The translations under genes and the position numbers were made by a program. A stretch of 64,000 nucleotides of DNA, taken from assembly GCA_963817065.1 (NCBI GenBank), contig CAWFMO010000001.1, positions 1,240,001-1,304,000 of the forward strand, written 5' to 3'. The stretch comes from CAWFMO01 sp963817065. Its GTDB lineage: Bacteria; Actinomycetota; Thermoleophilia; Solirubrobacterales; 70-9. Below are positions 50,044 to 58,419 of this stretch, in pieces. Every line of letters starts with the position of its first letter. Positions within the stretch are counted from its first letter, which is position 1. Below the pieces are notes generated by a model. That model was not told the origin of the DNA, ran no database searches, and was given only the letters and a program-made list of their open reading frames with translations.

Positions 50044-51353
50044 TGAGCGAAAAGACCGACACGACGAAGGCCGAGTTCGCGACGATCGAGGAGGCGATCG
50101 AGGACATCCGCCGCGGGCGGATGGTCGTCGTCTGCGACGACGAGGACCGCGAGAACGAGGGCGACCTCGTGATGGCGGCCCAGTTCGCGACCCCCGAGGC
50201 GGTCAACTTCATGGCGATGCACGCGCGCGGGCTGATCTGCCTCGCGCTCACGCCGGAGCGCTGCGACGAGCTCGGGCTCGACCTGATGCCGGCCAAGAAC
50301 GAGGACCAGCTCAAGACCGCGTTCACGGTCACGATCGAGGCCGGCGAGGGGGTCAGCACCGGGATCTCGGCCCACGACCGGGCCCACACGGTCCAGACCG
50401 CGATCGACCCCCACACGCGCCCCGCAGACCTGCGCCAGCCCGGACACGTCTTCCCGCTCAAGGCGAGAGAGGGCGGAGTCCTCGAGCGCACCGGCCACAC
50501 CGAGGCCGCCGTCGACCTCGCCCGGCTCGCGGGCCTGATCCCGGCGGGGGTGATCTGCGAGATCATGAACGAGGACGGCTCGATGGCCCGAGTGCCCGAC
50601 CTCGGGCCCTACTGCGCCGAGCACGACCTGAAGATGATCACGGTCGCCGAGCTCGTGGCCTACCGCCGGCGGACCGAGCGCCTGGTCGAGCGGATCGTCG
50701 CGACCAACCTGCCGACGGCGTTCGGCGAGTTCACCGCGGTCGGATACCGGTCGCTGATCGACGAAAAGCACCACGTCGCGATGGTCAAGGGCGACGTCGC
50801 CGGCCAGGAGGACGTGCTGGTTCGCGTCCACAGCGAATGTCTTACGGGAGACGTTTTTCATTCTCTGCGCTGCGACTGCGGCGAGCAGCTCGAGGCCGCG
50901 CTGGCGATGATCGAGCGCGAGGGGGAGGGAGTCCTGCTCTACCTCTCCCAGGAGGGCCGCGGGATCGGTCTTCTCAACAAGCTCAGGGCCTACAAGCTTC
51001 AGGAAGGCGGCCTCGACACGGTCGAGGCGAACCTCAAGCTCGGGCTGCCCGCCGACCTGCGCGACTACGGGATCGGCGCCCAGATCCTCGGCGACCTAGG
51101 GTTGACGAGCATCAGGATCCTGACCAACAACCCGAAGAAGATCCGCGGCCTCGAGGGCTACGGGCTCTCGGTCACCGACCAGGTCCCGATCCAGTCGATC
51201 CCCAACCCGCACAACGAGGACTATCTGAACGCCAAGCGCGACAAGCTCGGCCACACGCTCCACCACCAGGGCCTCGCGATCGACGAGGAGATGATCCACG
51301 GCGAGAAGCTCGAGGACGAGCGCCGCCGCGAGGACGGGGACGACCGTGGCTGA
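50043..51353 (+). CDS. ribBA: Bifunctional DHBP synthase / GTP cyclohydrolase II
   Basis: A 436-residue fusion. The N-terminal half (about 10-210) is 3,4-dihydroxy-2-butanone-4-phosphate synthase with DDEDRENEGDLVMAA. The C-terminal half (about 215-410) is GTP cyclohydrolase II with the zinc cysteines in SECLTGDVFHSLRCDCGEQ and YLSQEGRGIGLLNKLRAY. It supplies both precursors of riboflavin. The end has an acidic/basic tail (EDERRREDGDDRG) and overlaps ribH by eight bases. Confidence 0.96.
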   Translation: MSEKTDTTKAEFATIEEAIEDIRRGRMVVVCDDEDRENEGDLVMAAQFATPEAVNFMAMHARGLICLALTPERCDELGLDLMPAKNEDQLKTAFTVTIEAGEGVSTGISAHDRAHTVQTAIDPHTRPADLRQPGHVFPLKAREGGVLERTGHTEAAVDLARLAGLIPAGVICEIMNEDGSMARVPDLGPYCAEHDLKMITVAELVAYRRRTERLVERIVATNLPTAFGEFTAVGYRSLIDEKHHVAMVKGDVAGQEDVLVRVHSECLTGDVFHSLRCDCGEQLEAALAMIEREGEGVLLYLSQEGRGIGLLNKLRAYKLQEGGLDTVEANLKLGLPADLRDYGIGAQILGDLGLTSIRILTNNPKKIRGLEGYGLSVTDQVPIQSIPNPHNEDYLNAKRDKLGHTLHHQGLAIDEEMIHGEKLEDERRREDGDDRG

Positions 51354-51843
51354 GCCCGACGGCCAGGTCGCACAGGACTTCTCCGACGCCGACCGCGAGA
51401 CGCTGGGAAAGATGGAGTTCGCCGTCTGCGTCGGCGAGTTCTACGAGCAGCTCGCCGAGCGGCTGCTCAACGGCGCCGCCGAGGGGTTCGAGCTCGGCGG
51501 GGTCAGCGAGGCCTCGGTCCACACCTTCCGCGTCCCGGGCGCCTTCGAGCTGCCGCTCGCGGCGAGCCTCTGCGCGAAGTCGGGACGCTTCGCCGGCATC
51601 GCCTGCCTCGGCGCCGTGATCCGCGGCGAGACCGACCACTACGACTACGTCTGCGCCGAGGCCGCGCGCGGGATCCAGCAGGTCCAGCTCGAGACCGGCG
51701 TCTCCTGCGCGTTCGGCGTGCTGACCGTCGACAACATGGACCAGGCGCTCGAGCGCGCCGGCGGCGACAAGCGCGACCAGGGGCGGGGCTCCGCCCTGGC
51801 GGTGATGCGGATGGCGCTGCTCGCCGAGTCGCTTCGGGGCTAA
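51346..51843 (+). CDS. ribH: 6,7-dimethyl-8-ribityllumazine synthase
   Basis: A 165-residue lumazine synthase starting at GTG inside the end of ribBA. Signatures: VPGAFELPLAA, CLGAVIRGETDHYDYV (with the catalytic His) and FGVLTVDNMDQALERAGG. It usually assembles into pentamers or capsids. Last gene of the riboflavin operon, overlapping tail to tail by four bases with the methyltransferase gene. Confidence 0.95.
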   Translation: MAEPDGQVAQDFSDADRETLGKMEFAVCVGEFYEQLAERLLNGAAEGFELGGVSEASVHTFRVPGAFELPLAASLCAKSGRFAGIACLGAVIRGETDHYDYVCAEAARGIQQVQLETGVSCAFGVLTVDNMDQALERAGGDKRDQGRGSALAVMRMALLAESLRG

Positions 51844-52637
51844 CCGGCGTCGGGCACGAGCCCCGCCGCGGCCCAAGCGCGGGCGCTGAGGTCGAAGGGG
51901 CGTTCGCCGACTCCGAGCCGTCGCCGCAGAGCGTTATGAAGCTCGCGGCGGCGTCCCTGATCCAGCGCCTTGCAAAAGGCGCCGGCGGGCCCGACCCCGG
52001 ACGGTAGCGGCGACCAGAGGTCCTCGAAGCCGGTGTAAGAGGCGACGACCTCGATCGCCTCGCAGCGCACGTCTTGCAGGCCCGCCGAGCGCCAGAGCTC
52101 CCCCAGATCTCCCTCTCGCGAGAAGGGCATCACCTTCCCCTCATCAGCTTCGGCGGCAGACGGCTCGACCTCGATCGCGGCGTCCCAGAAGGCGCGCAGC
52201 AGAGTCATCTCCCCGGCGTAGTCCCAGACGCAGGCAGCGACAACGCCGCCGGGCCGGGTGACGCGGACCATCTCTTCCACGCCGGCTTCCGGAGCGCCGA
52301 TGAAGTTCAGGACCAGCTGCGAGAGCGTCGCGTCGAACCGATGGTCGGGGAAGGGCAGCGACTCGGCGCTCGCGATCGCGACCTCGACCCCGGGGAGGCG
52401 AGCGCGGCAGGCCTCGGCGAACGGCTCCGAGGGATCGACCGCGGAGACGTTCGTCGCCCCGACCCGGCTCGCCAGGGCCGCGGCCAAAGCGCCCGGGCCA
52501 CAGCCCACGTCGAGTGCGCGCATTCCCGGCTCGACGCGCGCGAACTCGACCATCGCCTCGGCGAGGTTTGGCGCGTAGCGGCCGACGAAGCGGTCGTAGG
52601 CGTCCGCCGGGGCGCGAAAGGTGTCTGCATCCGGCAC
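51840..52637 (-). CDS. Class I SAM-dependent methyltransferase
   Basis: A 265-residue methyltransferase with the SAM-binding motif ALDVGCGPGALAAAL (about residues 39-53), a post-I acidic loop, and RVTRPGGVVAACVWDY (about 130-145). The small-molecule UbiE-like fold does not reveal the substrate. It starts at GTG, with TAGGGT 8 nt upstream; a longer frame extends upstream but overlaps the L28 gene. It converges on ribH. Confidence 0.85.
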   Translation of the reverse strand: MPDADTFRAPADAYDRFVGRYAPNLAEAMVEFARVEPGMRALDVGCGPGALAAALASRVGATNVSAVDPSEPFAEACRARLPGVEVAIASAESLPFPDHRFDATLSQLVLNFIGAPEAGVEEMVRVTRPGGVVAACVWDYAGEMTLLRAFWDAAIEVEPSAAEADEGKVMPFSREGDLGELWRSAGLQDVRCEAIEVVASYTGFEDLWSPLPSGVGPAGAFCKALDQGRRRELHNALRRRLGVGERPFDLSARAWAAAGLVPDAG

Positions 52638-52697
52638 CGCCCCCGACCCTATCGGCGCACCCGCCGATCGCTTGGACTCCCTACCATGCTCGACTCG

Positions 52698-52889
52698 ATG
52701 GCAAAGGTATGTCACAGCTGCGGCAAGAAGCCGGCGTTCGGGAACTCGCGGAGCCACTCGATGGTCGCGACTCGGCGGCGGTTCAATCCGAACCTGCAGA
52801 AGGTCCGGATCCAGGACGGCGCCAGCCCGCGCCGCGTCTACGTCTGCACGCGCTGCCTCAAGGCCGGCAAGGTCGTCAAGGCCGCGTAG
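52698..52889 (+). CDS. rpmB: 50S ribosomal protein L28, zinc-binding form
   Basis: A 63-residue L28 beginning MAKVCHSCGKKPAFGNSRSH. Two CxxC pairs (CHSC and CTRC) mark the zinc-binding C+ form. ATG 52698 fits the family start; an upstream in-frame ATG at 52686 would add four residues and overlaps a TACCAT box (52683-52688) that is 9 nt ahead of the chosen start. Confidence 0.95.
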   Translation: MAKVCHSCGKKPAFGNSRSHSMVATRRRFNPNLQKVRIQDGASPRRVYVCTRCLKAGKVVKAA

Positions 52890-52902
52890 CGCCGGCCCGC
52901 CG

Positions 52903-52932
52903 CTGACAAAGCCCCTCAACTCGGAATAAGAT
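52903..52932 (+). promoter_or_regulatory. Candidate promoter of the fakA-like gene
   Basis: CTGACA (52903-52908) and TAAGAT (52927-52932) with an 18-nt spacer, followed by GGGAGAG about 6 nt before the ATG at 52958. This is one of the better -35/-10 pairs in the window. Confidence 0.5.
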
Positions 52933-52957
52933 CTGCCCCAGAGGGCAGGGAGAGTCG

Positions 52958-54583
52958 ATGGCAGATCCCTCGATAGAACGATTTCGCCGCGTTCTGACCG
53001 CCGCCCAGGCGCATCTCGAGGCGCGCCGGACCGAGGTCAACGACCTCAACGTCTTCCCGGTCGCCGACGGCGACACCGGCGACAACATGGCGTTGACGCT
53101 GAAGGCCGTGCGCGAGGAGCTCGATCGCCTCGACGGGCAGAGTGTCGACGAGATCGGGCGCGCCGAGCTCGTCGCGGCGGTCGCCCGCGCGGCGCTGATG
53201 GGCGCCCGGGGCAACTCGGGCGTGATCCTCTCCCAGATCGTCCGCGGCGCCGCCGAGGAGCTCGCGAGCCGCCCGGGCGAGCTGATCGATCCCGTGCTCG
53301 TCGCCGGCGCGATGGCCAAGGCCGCCGACGCCGCCTACGACTCGGTCCGCAATCCGGCCGAGGGCACGATGCTGACCGTCTTCCGCGAGATGGCGCATTC
53401 GATCTCGCAGCGGATCCCGCACATGGAGCAGGCGAGACTCAACGGCCACGTCTCCGACGCCGAGCAGGACGCGCTGCTCGCCGAGCTGCTCGAGTCCGCG
53501 GTTCGCGACGGCGAGGCCGCCGTCGCCCGGACCCCGGAGCAGCTCGAGGTCCTGCGCGACGCAGGCGTCGTCGACGCCGGCGCCTACGGACTCGTCGTCT
53601 TGTTCGCCGGGGTCGTCGCCGGGCTCCGCGACGACGCCGGCGCGACCCCGGATCTCGCCCACCACGAGCCCGCGCGCACCACCCGGCCGCACCACATCGA
53701 CAGCCGCTTCCGCTACTGCACCAACTTCATCGTCAGCGGCAGCGGGCTCGAGGGGCGTTCGTTCGTCCCCGCCCTCGAGGAGCTCGGAGACTCGGTGCTC
53801 GTGGTCGGCGACGAGGGGACGCTCAAGGTCCACGTCCACACCGACGAGCCCGAGTCGGCGATGGCGCTGTTCGAGGGCGCCGGCGAGGTCAGCCAGCTCG
53901 ACGTCGCCGACATGCGCGAGCAGATCGCCGAGCGCGCGGTACGACTCTCCTCGGCGCGCTGCGCCGCCGTCGCGGTCGTCAACGGCGACGGGATGCGACA
54001 GCTCTACGAGAGCCTCGGCGCCTACGTCGTCGACGGCGGGCCGACGATGAACCCGGCGATCTCCGACCTGCTCGCCGCGGTCCACGAGGTCCCGGCCGAG
54101 GAGGTCGTCGTGCTGCCGAACAACAGCAACGTCTTCATGGCCGCCGAGCGCGCCTGCGAGCTCTCCGACAAGCAGGCGCGGGTGCTGCCCGCCGCCGCCC
54201 AGCAGGCCGGGCTCGTGGCGCTGGTCGAGCTCGACGCGGCGGGGAGCCTCGACGACAACGTCGCCCGGCTCGAGGGCGCGCTCGAGACGATCCGGGTCGG
54301 CGCCGTCGCGCCGGCCGCCCGCGACGACACCAAGGGCCGCTTCGTGCGCGGCGACGCGGTCGGCTTCGTCGAGGGCGAAATCGTCGCCTGGGGCGGGGCG
54401 GGCTCGACCCTGCACGAGACGCTCGCCCGGCTCGCCGACGGGGCGGAGATCGCGACCGTGATCGCCGGCGAAGGCGCCCCGATCCCGATGACCGAGATCG
54501 AGAGCCACGCCCCGGCCGGGGTCGAGCTCGAGCTCCACGAGGGCGGGCAGCCGAGCTACTGGTGGTTCCTCGCCGCGCAATAG
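52958..54583 (+). CDS. fakA: DAK2-domain fatty acid kinase-like protein (FakA/YloV family)
   Basis: A 541-residue FakA-type protein. The N-terminal DAK2 kinase domain (about 1-200) has the ATP/Mg motif NVFPVADGDTGDNM and MGARGNSGVILSQ. The middle and C-terminal parts match the YloV domain. With a FakB fatty-acid-binding partner it would phosphorylate fatty acids for membrane lipid synthesis; no fakB gene is in the window. The rpmB-fakA-recG-rsmD-coaD order is widely conserved. Confidence 0.88.
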   Translation: MADPSIERFRRVLTAAQAHLEARRTEVNDLNVFPVADGDTGDNMALTLKAVREELDRLDGQSVDEIGRAELVAAVARAALMGARGNSGVILSQIVRGAAEELASRPGELIDPVLVAGAMAKAADAAYDSVRNPAEGTMLTVFREMAHSISQRIPHMEQARLNGHVSDAEQDALLAELLESAVRDGEAAVARTPEQLEVLRDAGVVDAGAYGLVVLFAGVVAGLRDDAGATPDLAHHEPARTTRPHHIDSRFRYCTNFIVSGSGLEGRSFVPALEELGDSVLVVGDEGTLKVHVHTDEPESAMALFEGAGEVSQLDVADMREQIAERAVRLSSARCAAVAVVNGDGMRQLYESLGAYVVDGGPTMNPAISDLLAAVHEVPAEEVVVLPNNSNVFMAAERACELSDKQARVLPAAAQQAGLVALVELDAAGSLDDNVARLEGALETIRVGAVAPAARDDTKGRFVRGDAVGFVEGEIVAWGGAGSTLHETLARLADGAEIATVIAGEGAPIPMTEIESHAPAGVELELHEGGQPSYWWFLAAQ

Positions 54584-54611
54584 CTCCGGTCCCCGGCGTA
54601 GCCTCAACGTA

Positions 54612-56828
54612 ATGGAGGCCGCGAGGGCCAAGAAGGGGACCGGGCCCCCGGTCCCGGAGCTGCCGCGCGGCTTTGCCTCCGATCGGACGCCCGATCGCGA
54701 GCGGCTGCTCGGCGCGCCGCTCCGGTCCTCGCCCCGTCCGTCGATTCTCGAGGCGCCGCTGACCAAGCTGCGCGGCGCCGGCCCGAAGCTCTCGGCCACC
54801 GCCGCGGAGGGGCTCGGGATCGAGACGCTCGGCGACCTGCTCGACCACCTGCCGCACTCGTACCGCGAGCCCGCCGAGGTGATCCCGATCTCGAAGCTGA
54901 AGCTCGGCGAGACGGCGACGATCGAGGTCGAGGTCCGCTCGGCGCGGGTGCGCCCGACGCGCCGCCGCGGGCTGCGGATCGTCGAGGCGACGGTCAGCGA
55001 CGGCGACCAGACGACGACCGCCGTCTGGTTCAACCAGGCCTGGCTCGCCGAAAAGCTGACTCCCCGGAGCCGGCTCTTGCTCCAGGGCTCGCTCGACAAG
55101 CGCGGCTTCCGCGTCGCGGCCCACGAGATCCTCGGCGGGGAGGGGGGCGCGCCCGCCGGGATCCACACGACCGGGGTCGTCCCCGTGCACCCCGCCTGCG
55201 ACGGGATCAAGCCGCAGAAGCTCCGCGACTGGAGCTGGCAGGCGCTGCCGCTCGCCCGACACGCGCTCGAGCCGCTGCCCGCGCGGCTGCGGGCCGCCCG
55301 CGCGATGCCCGGCGCCGGCGACGCACTCGCCGCCGCCCACTTCCCGGCCTCGCAGGAGGAGGCGGCCCGCGCCCGCGCCCGGATCGCGTTCGAGGAGCTG
55401 CTCCTCTACCAGGCCGCGCTCGCCCAGCGCCGCGCCGGGCGCCGCGCCGAGCGCGCCGCGATCCCGTTCGCCGAGCCGGGCGAGATCGTCTCCGAGTGGC
55501 TCGAGTCATTGCCGTTCGAGCCGACCGGCGACCAGCGGCGCGCGATCGCCGAGCTCGACGCGGACCTCGCGGCCGACGTCCCGATGCAGCGGCTGTTGAT
55601 GGGGGAGGTGGGCAGCGGCAAGACGATGGTCGCCCTCTACGCGATGCTGCGCGCGGTCGAGGCCGGGCACCAGGCGGCGCTGATGGCGCCGACCGAGACG
55701 CTCGCCGAGCAGCACTTCATCACCCTCCAGCGGCTGCTCGCCTCCTCGCCGTTACCGGCGGCGCTGCTGACCGGATCGACGCCGGCGGCGGCGCGCCGCG
55801 AGGCGCTCGGCCACCTCGCGAGCGGCCAGCTCGGGCTCGTCGTCGGCACCCACGCGCTGATCGAGGAGGCGGTCGAGTTCCGCAGCCTCGCGGTCGCGGT
55901 CGTCGACGAGCAGCACCGCTTCGGGGTCCGCCAGCGGGCCGCGCTCGACGCGAAGGGGCCGACATCAGGAAACCGGCGTGTGGCGCCGCACGTCCTCCAC
56001 ATGACCGCGACCCCGATCCCGCGGACGCTCTCGCTGACCGCCTACGGCGACCTCGACACGACGGCGCTCCACGAGCTTCCCGCGGGGCGGATGCCGGTCA
56101 CGACGCGGGTCGCGGGCGAGGGCGACCGCGACGCGGCTTACGACTTCATCAGGAAGCAGCTGAGGGAGGGCAGGCAGGCGTTCGTCGTCTGCCCGCTGGT
56201 GGTCGAGTCCGAGCAGCTCCAGGCCCGGGCGGCGACCGAGGAGGCGAAGCTGCTCGCCGGCGGCGAGTTCGCCGACTTCAGCGTCGACGTCCTCCACGGG
56301 CAGATGCCCTCGCCCGCCAAGGGGGAGGCGATGGCGCGCTTCGCTTCGGGCGAGACCGACCTGCTCGTCGCGACGAGCGTGATCGAGGTCGGGATCGACG
56401 TCGCGAACGCGACCGTGATGGTGATCGAGGAGGCCGACCGCTACGGGATCTCGCAGCTGCACCAGCTCCGCGGCCGGGTTGGGCGCGGCGAGCACGCCTC
56501 GGCCTGCATCCTCTTCGCCGACCCGAAGACCGAGGCCGCCCGCGCCCGGCTCGAGGCGATCGCCGGCGAGACCGACGGCTTCAAGCTCGCCGAGGTCGAC
56601 CTGACGATACGCGGCGAGGGCGAGATCCTCGGCACCCGCCAGCACGGGCTGCCGCGCTTCCGCGCCGCCGAGCTGCCCGAGGACGCCGCGCTGCTGCTCG
56701 AAGCGCGGAAGCTGGCGCTGGCGATGCTGCGCGAGCACGGGTCGTTCGAGGCCCCGGAGCTCGGGCCGCTGCTCGACGCGGCGCGCGCCCGGTTCGGCGA
56801 TGAGCGCGTCGACTCTCTCTCCGCGTGA
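54612..56828 (+). CDS. recG: ATP-dependent DNA helicase RecG
   Basis: A 738-residue RecG. The wedge/OB domain (about 50-200) is followed by helicase motifs: GEVGSGKTMVAL (Walker A), DEQHRFGVRQR (DExH), TATPIPRTL (motif III) and QLRGRVGRG (motif VI). It remodels stalled forks and Holliday junctions. An N-terminal extension of about 50 Pro/Arg-rich residues precedes the family start. TAGCCT lies 7 nt before the ATG, without a Shine-Dalgarno site. Confidence 0.95.
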   Translation: MEAARAKKGTGPPVPELPRGFASDRTPDRERLLGAPLRSSPRPSILEAPLTKLRGAGPKLSATAAEGLGIETLGDLLDHLPHSYREPAEVIPISKLKLGETATIEVEVRSARVRPTRRRGLRIVEATVSDGDQTTTAVWFNQAWLAEKLTPRSRLLLQGSLDKRGFRVAAHEILGGEGGAPAGIHTTGVVPVHPACDGIKPQKLRDWSWQALPLARHALEPLPARLRAARAMPGAGDALAAAHFPASQEEAARARARIAFEELLLYQAALAQRRAGRRAERAAIPFAEPGEIVSEWLESLPFEPTGDQRRAIAELDADLAADVPMQRLLMGEVGSGKTMVALYAMLRAVEAGHQAALMAPTETLAEQHFITLQRLLASSPLPAALLTGSTPAAARREALGHLASGQLGLVVGTHALIEEAVEFRSLAVAVVDEQHRFGVRQRAALDAKGPTSGNRRVAPHVLHMTATPIPRTLSLTAYGDLDTTALHELPAGRMPVTTRVAGEGDRDAAYDFIRKQLREGRQAFVVCPLVVESEQLQARAATEEAKLLAGGEFADFSVDVLHGQMPSPAKGEAMARFASGETDLLVATSVIEVGIDVANATVMVIEEADRYGISQLHQLRGRVGRGEHASACILFADPKTEAARARLEAIAGETDGFKLAEVDLTIRGEGEILGTRQHGLPRFRAAELPEDAALLLEARKLALAMLREHGSFEAPELGPLLDAARARFGDERVDSLSA

Positions 56829-57349
56829 GGGTCGCGGGGGGCGAGCTGCGGGGGCGGAAGCTCGTCGCTCCGAAGGACGCCCGCCCGACCACCGAGCGCG
56901 TCCGCGAGGCGGTCTTCTCGATCCTGGCCGGGGTGGAGGAGGCACGCGTCCTCGACCTCTTCTGCGGCAGCGGGGCGCTCGGGATCGAGGCGCTCTCGCG
57001 CGGCGCCGCCCACGCGACGCTCGTCGACACCGATACGGAGGCCGCGCGGCGCAACGTCGAGCAGCTCGGGCTCGGCGAGCGGGGCGAGGTCGTGCGCTCG
57101 GACGCGGCCCGCTTCCTCGGCCGCGCGGCGGGGGAGTTCGATCTCGTCTTCTGCGACCCGCCCTATAGTCTCGCCGACCGTTTTGCAGCCGTCATCGATC
57201 CCCTCATACAGAGCCGCCTCGCGCAGGGGGGCCGGGTGGTAGTCGAGTCCTCACCCGACGCCCCGCTCGAGCTCGGCCTGCCGCTGCGCCTCGAGCGCCG
57301 CTACGGCGAAACGCTGATCCGCGTCCACGACTCGGGAGTCGCGGGGTGA
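56825..57349 (+). CDS. rsmD: 16S rRNA (guanine(966)-N2)-methyltransferase
   Basis: A 174-residue RsmD. It begins RVAGGELRGRKLVAP, with the SAM motif VLDLFCGSGALGIEALSRGA and the catalytic FCDPPYS. It methylates G966 of 16S rRNA. It starts at GTG overlapping the recG stop by four bases and overlaps coaD in the same way. Confidence 0.95.
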   Translation: MRVAGGELRGRKLVAPKDARPTTERVREAVFSILAGVEEARVLDLFCGSGALGIEALSRGAAHATLVDTDTEAARRNVEQLGLGERGEVVRSDAARFLGRAAGEFDLVFCDPPYSLADRFAAVIDPLIQSRLAQGGRVVVESSPDAPLELGLPLRLERRYGETLIRVHDSGVAG

Positions 57350-57846
57350 GCGCCGACGACCAGCGGATAGCGGTGTGCCCCGGCAGCTACGACCCGGTGA
57401 CCAACGGCCACATCGACATCATCACGCGCGCCTCGCGGGTCTTCGACAAGGTCGTCGTCGGGGTCGTCAACCAGCCGATCCGCAAGGAGAAGACGCTGTT
57501 CACCGCCGACGAGCGGGCGAAATTCCTCGCCGACGCGGTAGCGGATCTCGAGAACGTCCAGGTCGAGGTCTTCTCGAACCTCCTGGTCGAGTTCGCCAAG
57601 CAGCAGGGCGCGAACGCGATCGTCAAGGGGCTGCGAGCGATCTCCGACTTCGAGTACGAGTTCGAGATGAACCAGCTCAACCGCCTGCTCGCCCCCGAGA
57701 TCGAGAGCATGTACATCTTCGCCTCGGCGCACTACAGCTTTCTCTCCTCGACCGGGGTCAAGGAGATGGCCACGTTCGGCGGCGACGTGCGCGAGTTGGT
57801 CCCGGCCCCCGTGGCCGACCAGCTCGCAGACCGCCTCAAGCGCTGA
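57346..57846 (+). CDS. coaD: Phosphopantetheine adenylyltransferase
   Basis: A 166-residue nucleotidyltransferase of coenzyme A synthesis. The T/HxGH-type motif is in CPGSYDPVTNGHIDII, with KGLRAISDFEYEFEMNQLN and HYSFLSSTGVKEMA as further signatures. It starts at GTG with four-base overlap to rsmD. Confidence 0.96.
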   Translation: MSADDQRIAVCPGSYDPVTNGHIDIITRASRVFDKVVVGVVNQPIRKEKTLFTADERAKFLADAVADLENVQVEVFSNLLVEFAKQQGANAIVKGLRAISDFEYEFEMNQLNRLLAPEIESMYIFASAHYSFLSSTGVKEMATFGGDVRELVPAPVADQLADRLKR

Positions 57847-57939
57847 ATGGGAAGGACCATGCAGAGCGGCGGCGAAAACAGCCTCGGAACGCCGGCATCA
57901 GGCACCCTTATCGCGCGGCTCTAAGATCCAAGGTCACAA

Positions 57940-58404
57940 ATGGACGTTCTCGTACTAATAGACAAGCTGGACGATCTGGTCCACAACGCGCGGCCCGTGC
58001 CGCTCACCGATCAGGTGCGCGTCGACCGCGAAGAGGTCTACGACATCCTCGACCAGATGCGCGCCACGATCCCCGAGGAGATCAAGCAGGCGCGCTGGAT
58101 CGTCAAGGAGCGCCAGGAGATGCTCGCCGAGGCCAAGCGCGAGGCCGAGCGGATCGTCAAGGAGGCCCGCGACCAGCAGGCCCGCCTCGTCGACCAGGAG
58201 GAGATCTCACGCCAGGCTGAGCGCGCCGCCGAGGAGATCGTCGAAGAGGCGCGCGAGCGCGAGCGCGAGATCCGTCTCGGGGCCGAGGACTACGCGGACG
58301 ACATCCTCAACACGCTCGAGGTCAACCTTCAGAAGTTCCTCCAGGCAGTGCAGCGCGGCCGCGACCGGCTCCAGGGCCGCGACCGCGAGCCCTCAGAGCT
58401 CTAG
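57940..58404 (+). CDS. Coiled-coil protein, DivIVA/SepIVA-like
   Basis: A 154-residue protein. A short N-terminal region (LIDKLDDLVHNARPVPLTDQVRVDREEVYDILDQMR, given here as the two halves around residue 20) is followed by a long charged coiled coil (about 45-140). N-terminal sequence and gene order (next to coaD; DUF177, rpmF and plsX downstream) resemble the mycobacterial septation factor SepIVA. A role in cell division or envelope growth is inferred. TAAGAT lies 12 nt before the ATG. Confidence 0.75.
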   Translation: MDVLVLIDKLDDLVHNARPVPLTDQVRVDREEVYDILDQMRATIPEEIKQARWIVKERQEMLAEAKREAERIVKEARDQQARLVDQEEISRQAERAAEEIVEEAREREREIRLGAEDYADDILNTLEVNLQKFLQAVQRGRDRLQGRDREPSEL

Positions 58405-58419
58405 TCGCTCAGCAGACCC

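Noticed and set aside
57847..57924. 25-codon frame just after coaD
   Set aside because: It has no Shine-Dalgarno site, atypical codons, and its stop overlaps the -10-like TAAGAT of the next gene. No family pattern is visible.
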